A DNA stretch of 6,344 nucleotides from JBGOTP01 sp041476545 (GTDB taxonomy: Bacteria > Acidobacteriota > Vicinamibacteria > Vicinamibacterales > CAVVIG01). Location of the stretch: the NCBI GenBank assembly GCA_041476545.1, contig JBGOTP010000299.1, positions 1-6,344 on the forward strand, given 5' to 3'. A program made the position numbers and the translations under genes. Of this stretch, positions 5,224 through 6,344 are shown in pieces. Below the pieces are notes generated by a model that was not told where the DNA came from, ran no database searches, and worked only from the letters and a program-made list of their open reading frames with translations. The first letter of the stretch is position 1; each line of letters opens with the position of its first letter.

Positions 5224-6344
5224 TCATTCGTTTCCAGTGCCGTTTCCAGCGCCGTCCAGCGCAGCGTCGGAGCCATCGACCGCGGACGTCTCGCGGCCGA
5301 CCGGGACGATCTGCACCGTGGCGTTGCGCACATCCCGAAGGAAGCGATCGACGATTGACCCGCGCACCAGCAAATCCCATCGCGATCGCGCGGATTGTCC
5401 GAAGATCACGTGAGTAATTCCTTCACGCCGCGCGAACTCGACGAGCGCGTCGGCGACTCGCGTGCTCCGCAGCCTGACGACCTTCGCCCCAAGCTGCTGG
5501 GCAAAACGAATGTTGTCGGCGAGCGCGACGTGATCCGAGGGCTGAATGCGCCCCGGCTCTTCACGCGGAGTCTCGACGTACACGGCGAACCAGTCAGACG
5601 CGAGGCGCCCCGCGATTCGCGATCCGACGCGAAGGAGCGTCCTCGCGCTGCCGCGCGATGCCATCGCGACCATCACCTTTTCGGGAATGACCGGTCGAGC
5701 GAGGCCTTCGCGCTCGCGGTACTCCTTCGCCTTGCCCGCCTGGTCGGTGGCAAGTTGCCGAAGAGCGAGTTCCCGCAGCGCGGTGAGATTGCCCTTGCGG
5801 AAGAAGTTGCTGAGCGCCTGTTCGATCTTGTGTGGGTCGTAGATCTTGCCCTGGCGAAGCCGCGCGCGCAGCGTCTCGACCGACACATCGACGTTGACGA
5901 CTTCATCCGCGCGTTTCAGCATCCAGTCGGGAATCGTCTCGCGGACGCGGATCCCGGTTGTCGAGGCGATCGCGTCGTTCAACGATTCAACGTGTTGGAT
6001 GTTCACGGCCGTGATCACGTCGATGCCCACAGCGAGGATGTCCAGAACGTCCTCGTAGCGCTTCTGGTGAGCGGAACCGGGCGCATTCGTGTGCGCAAGT
6101 TCGTCGACGACGACCACCCGGGGATGTCGCGCCTTAACGGCCTCGACGTCCATCTCGCGAAGGGTCGTTCCTCGGTAGTCCAGTGCGCGCAGGGGGACCT
6201 GTTCCAAATCGCTGACGAGCGCGTACGTGTCGGCGCGTCCGTGTGGCTCGATGAACCCGATGACGACATCGACGCCCTGACGTCTGAGCTCGTGGGCGTC
6301 CTCCAGCATCCGATAGCTCTTGCCCACACCGGGGGCCGCCCCGA
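5224..6344 (-). CDS. kdpD: KdpD N-terminal sensor protein (KdpD + USP domains, no kinase), 5'-truncated
   Basis: 372 residues are visible; the start lies beyond the right edge, probably only about 20-30 residues away by comparison with KdpD. The first visible residues GAAPGVGKSY are the KdpD Walker A motif. The KdpD signature DELAHTNAPGS is encoded at 6073-6105, and ITAVNIQHVESLND follows. Visible residues about 221-350 form a universal-stress-protein-like domain ending with GQSARSRWDLLVRGS and VDRFL, typical of KdpD. In E. coli KdpD this cytoplasmic part precedes four membrane helices and the kinase domain. Here the protein stops soon after the USP domain (TGA 5226-5224) and the kinase is a separate gene 4 nt downstream. 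It is expected to sense ATP/K+ status and to control Kdp signalling, perhaps by touching the separate kinase. The symbol is by homology to the N-terminal half only. Confidence 0.92.
   Translation of the reverse strand, partial: GAAPGVGKSYRMLEDAHELRRQGVDVVIGFIEPHGRADTYALVSDLEQVPLRALDYRGTTLREMDVEAVKARHPRVVVVDELAHTNAPGSAHQKRYEDVLDILAVGIDVITAVNIQHVESLNDAIASTTGIRVRETIPDWMLKRADEVVNVDVSVETLRARLRQGKIYDPHKIEQALSNFFRKGNLTALRELALRQLATDQAGKAKEYREREGLARPVIPEKVMVAMASRGSARTLLRVGSRIAGRLASDWFAVYVETPREEPGRIQPSDHVALADNIRFAQQLGAKVVRLRSTRVADALVEFARREGITHVIFGQSARSRWDLLVRGSIVDRFLRDVRNATVQIVPVGRETSAVDGSDAALDGAGNGTGNE
5230..5253 (-). repeat. Two 12-bp tandem repeats at the end of the KdpD-like gene
   Basis: GTTTCCAGTGCC (5230-5241) is followed at once by GTTTCCAGCGCC (5242-5253), 11 of 12 bases identical. 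They are in frame and encode G-A-G-N and G-T-G-N just before the C-terminal Glu, giving the KdpD-like protein a short flexible Gly/Asn tail. Probably a slippage product with no wider meaning. It lies where the ribosome binding site of the kinase gene must be; the GGAAAC unit may contribute to it. Confidence 0.6.

Noticed and set aside
4566..5417. Long + strand open frame of 283 codons opposite the kinase and KdpD-like genes
   Set aside because: It lies antisense to kinase and KdpD motifs that are unmistakable, has no recognisable domain, and is explained by high GC at third codon positions.
1..6344. Integrase, transposase, CRISPR array, tRNA or rRNA genes
   Set aside because: None seen: no tyrosine recombinase or DDE motifs in any plausible frame, no regularly spaced repeats, and no cloverleaf or rRNA-like stretches. 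The integron integrase must be outside the window, if present.

Overview
The window has two unlike halves. The overall high GC, a split KdpD-type sensor and a KinB-like kinase with an unusual response regulator suggest a GC-rich soil or sediment bacterium. Acidobacteriota would be my first guess, but this rests on gene arrangement only and is weakly held.

Left part (about 1-1630, + strand): this reads as the 3' end of an integron gene-cassette array. Three recombination sites (attC) can be drawn at 518-586, 1155-1259 and 1541-1630. Between them lie short, tightly packed cassettes. The first is the 3' end of an unknown ORF cut by the window edge. The second is a complete cassette (581-1253) with a two-gene toxin-antitoxin module whose toxin is MazF/PemK-like. 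The third (1254-1624) holds a 57-residue protein starting MWEDPIV, a small conserved family of unknown function. The first attC is textbook: R'' GCCTAAC, R' GTTATGC, and a 20/18-nt imperfect stem with two unpaired bases on one arm. The TA cassette obeys the known rule that the bases just inside its 5' boundary (GTTATGCC at 580-587) are complementary to the start of its own attC (GGCATAAC at 1154-1161), and the toxin stop codon sits inside that motif. No integrase gene is in the window. By cassette orientation it would lie to the left, if it exists at all.

Middle (1667-2518, + strand): a 283-residue protein with a Pol-beta-type nucleotidyltransferase motif. It directly follows the last attC but has no attC of its own, so it is either flanking chromosome or a terminal cassette that lost its site. 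It converges on the next operon with a gap of only 41 bp.

Right part (2560-6344, - strand): a compact three-gene signalling operon, reading right to left. It comprises a KdpD N-terminal sensor (KdpD plus USP domains, 5' end outside the window, no kinase domain), a separate membrane histidine kinase (TM, periplasmic helical region, TM, HAMP, PAS, HisKA, HATPase), and a response regulator whose C-terminal half is not a recognisable DNA-binding domain. The genes are joined by a 4-nt gap and a 4-nt ATGA overlap. The likely role is K+-limitation or turgor signalling, with kdp transporter genes expected just beyond the right edge.
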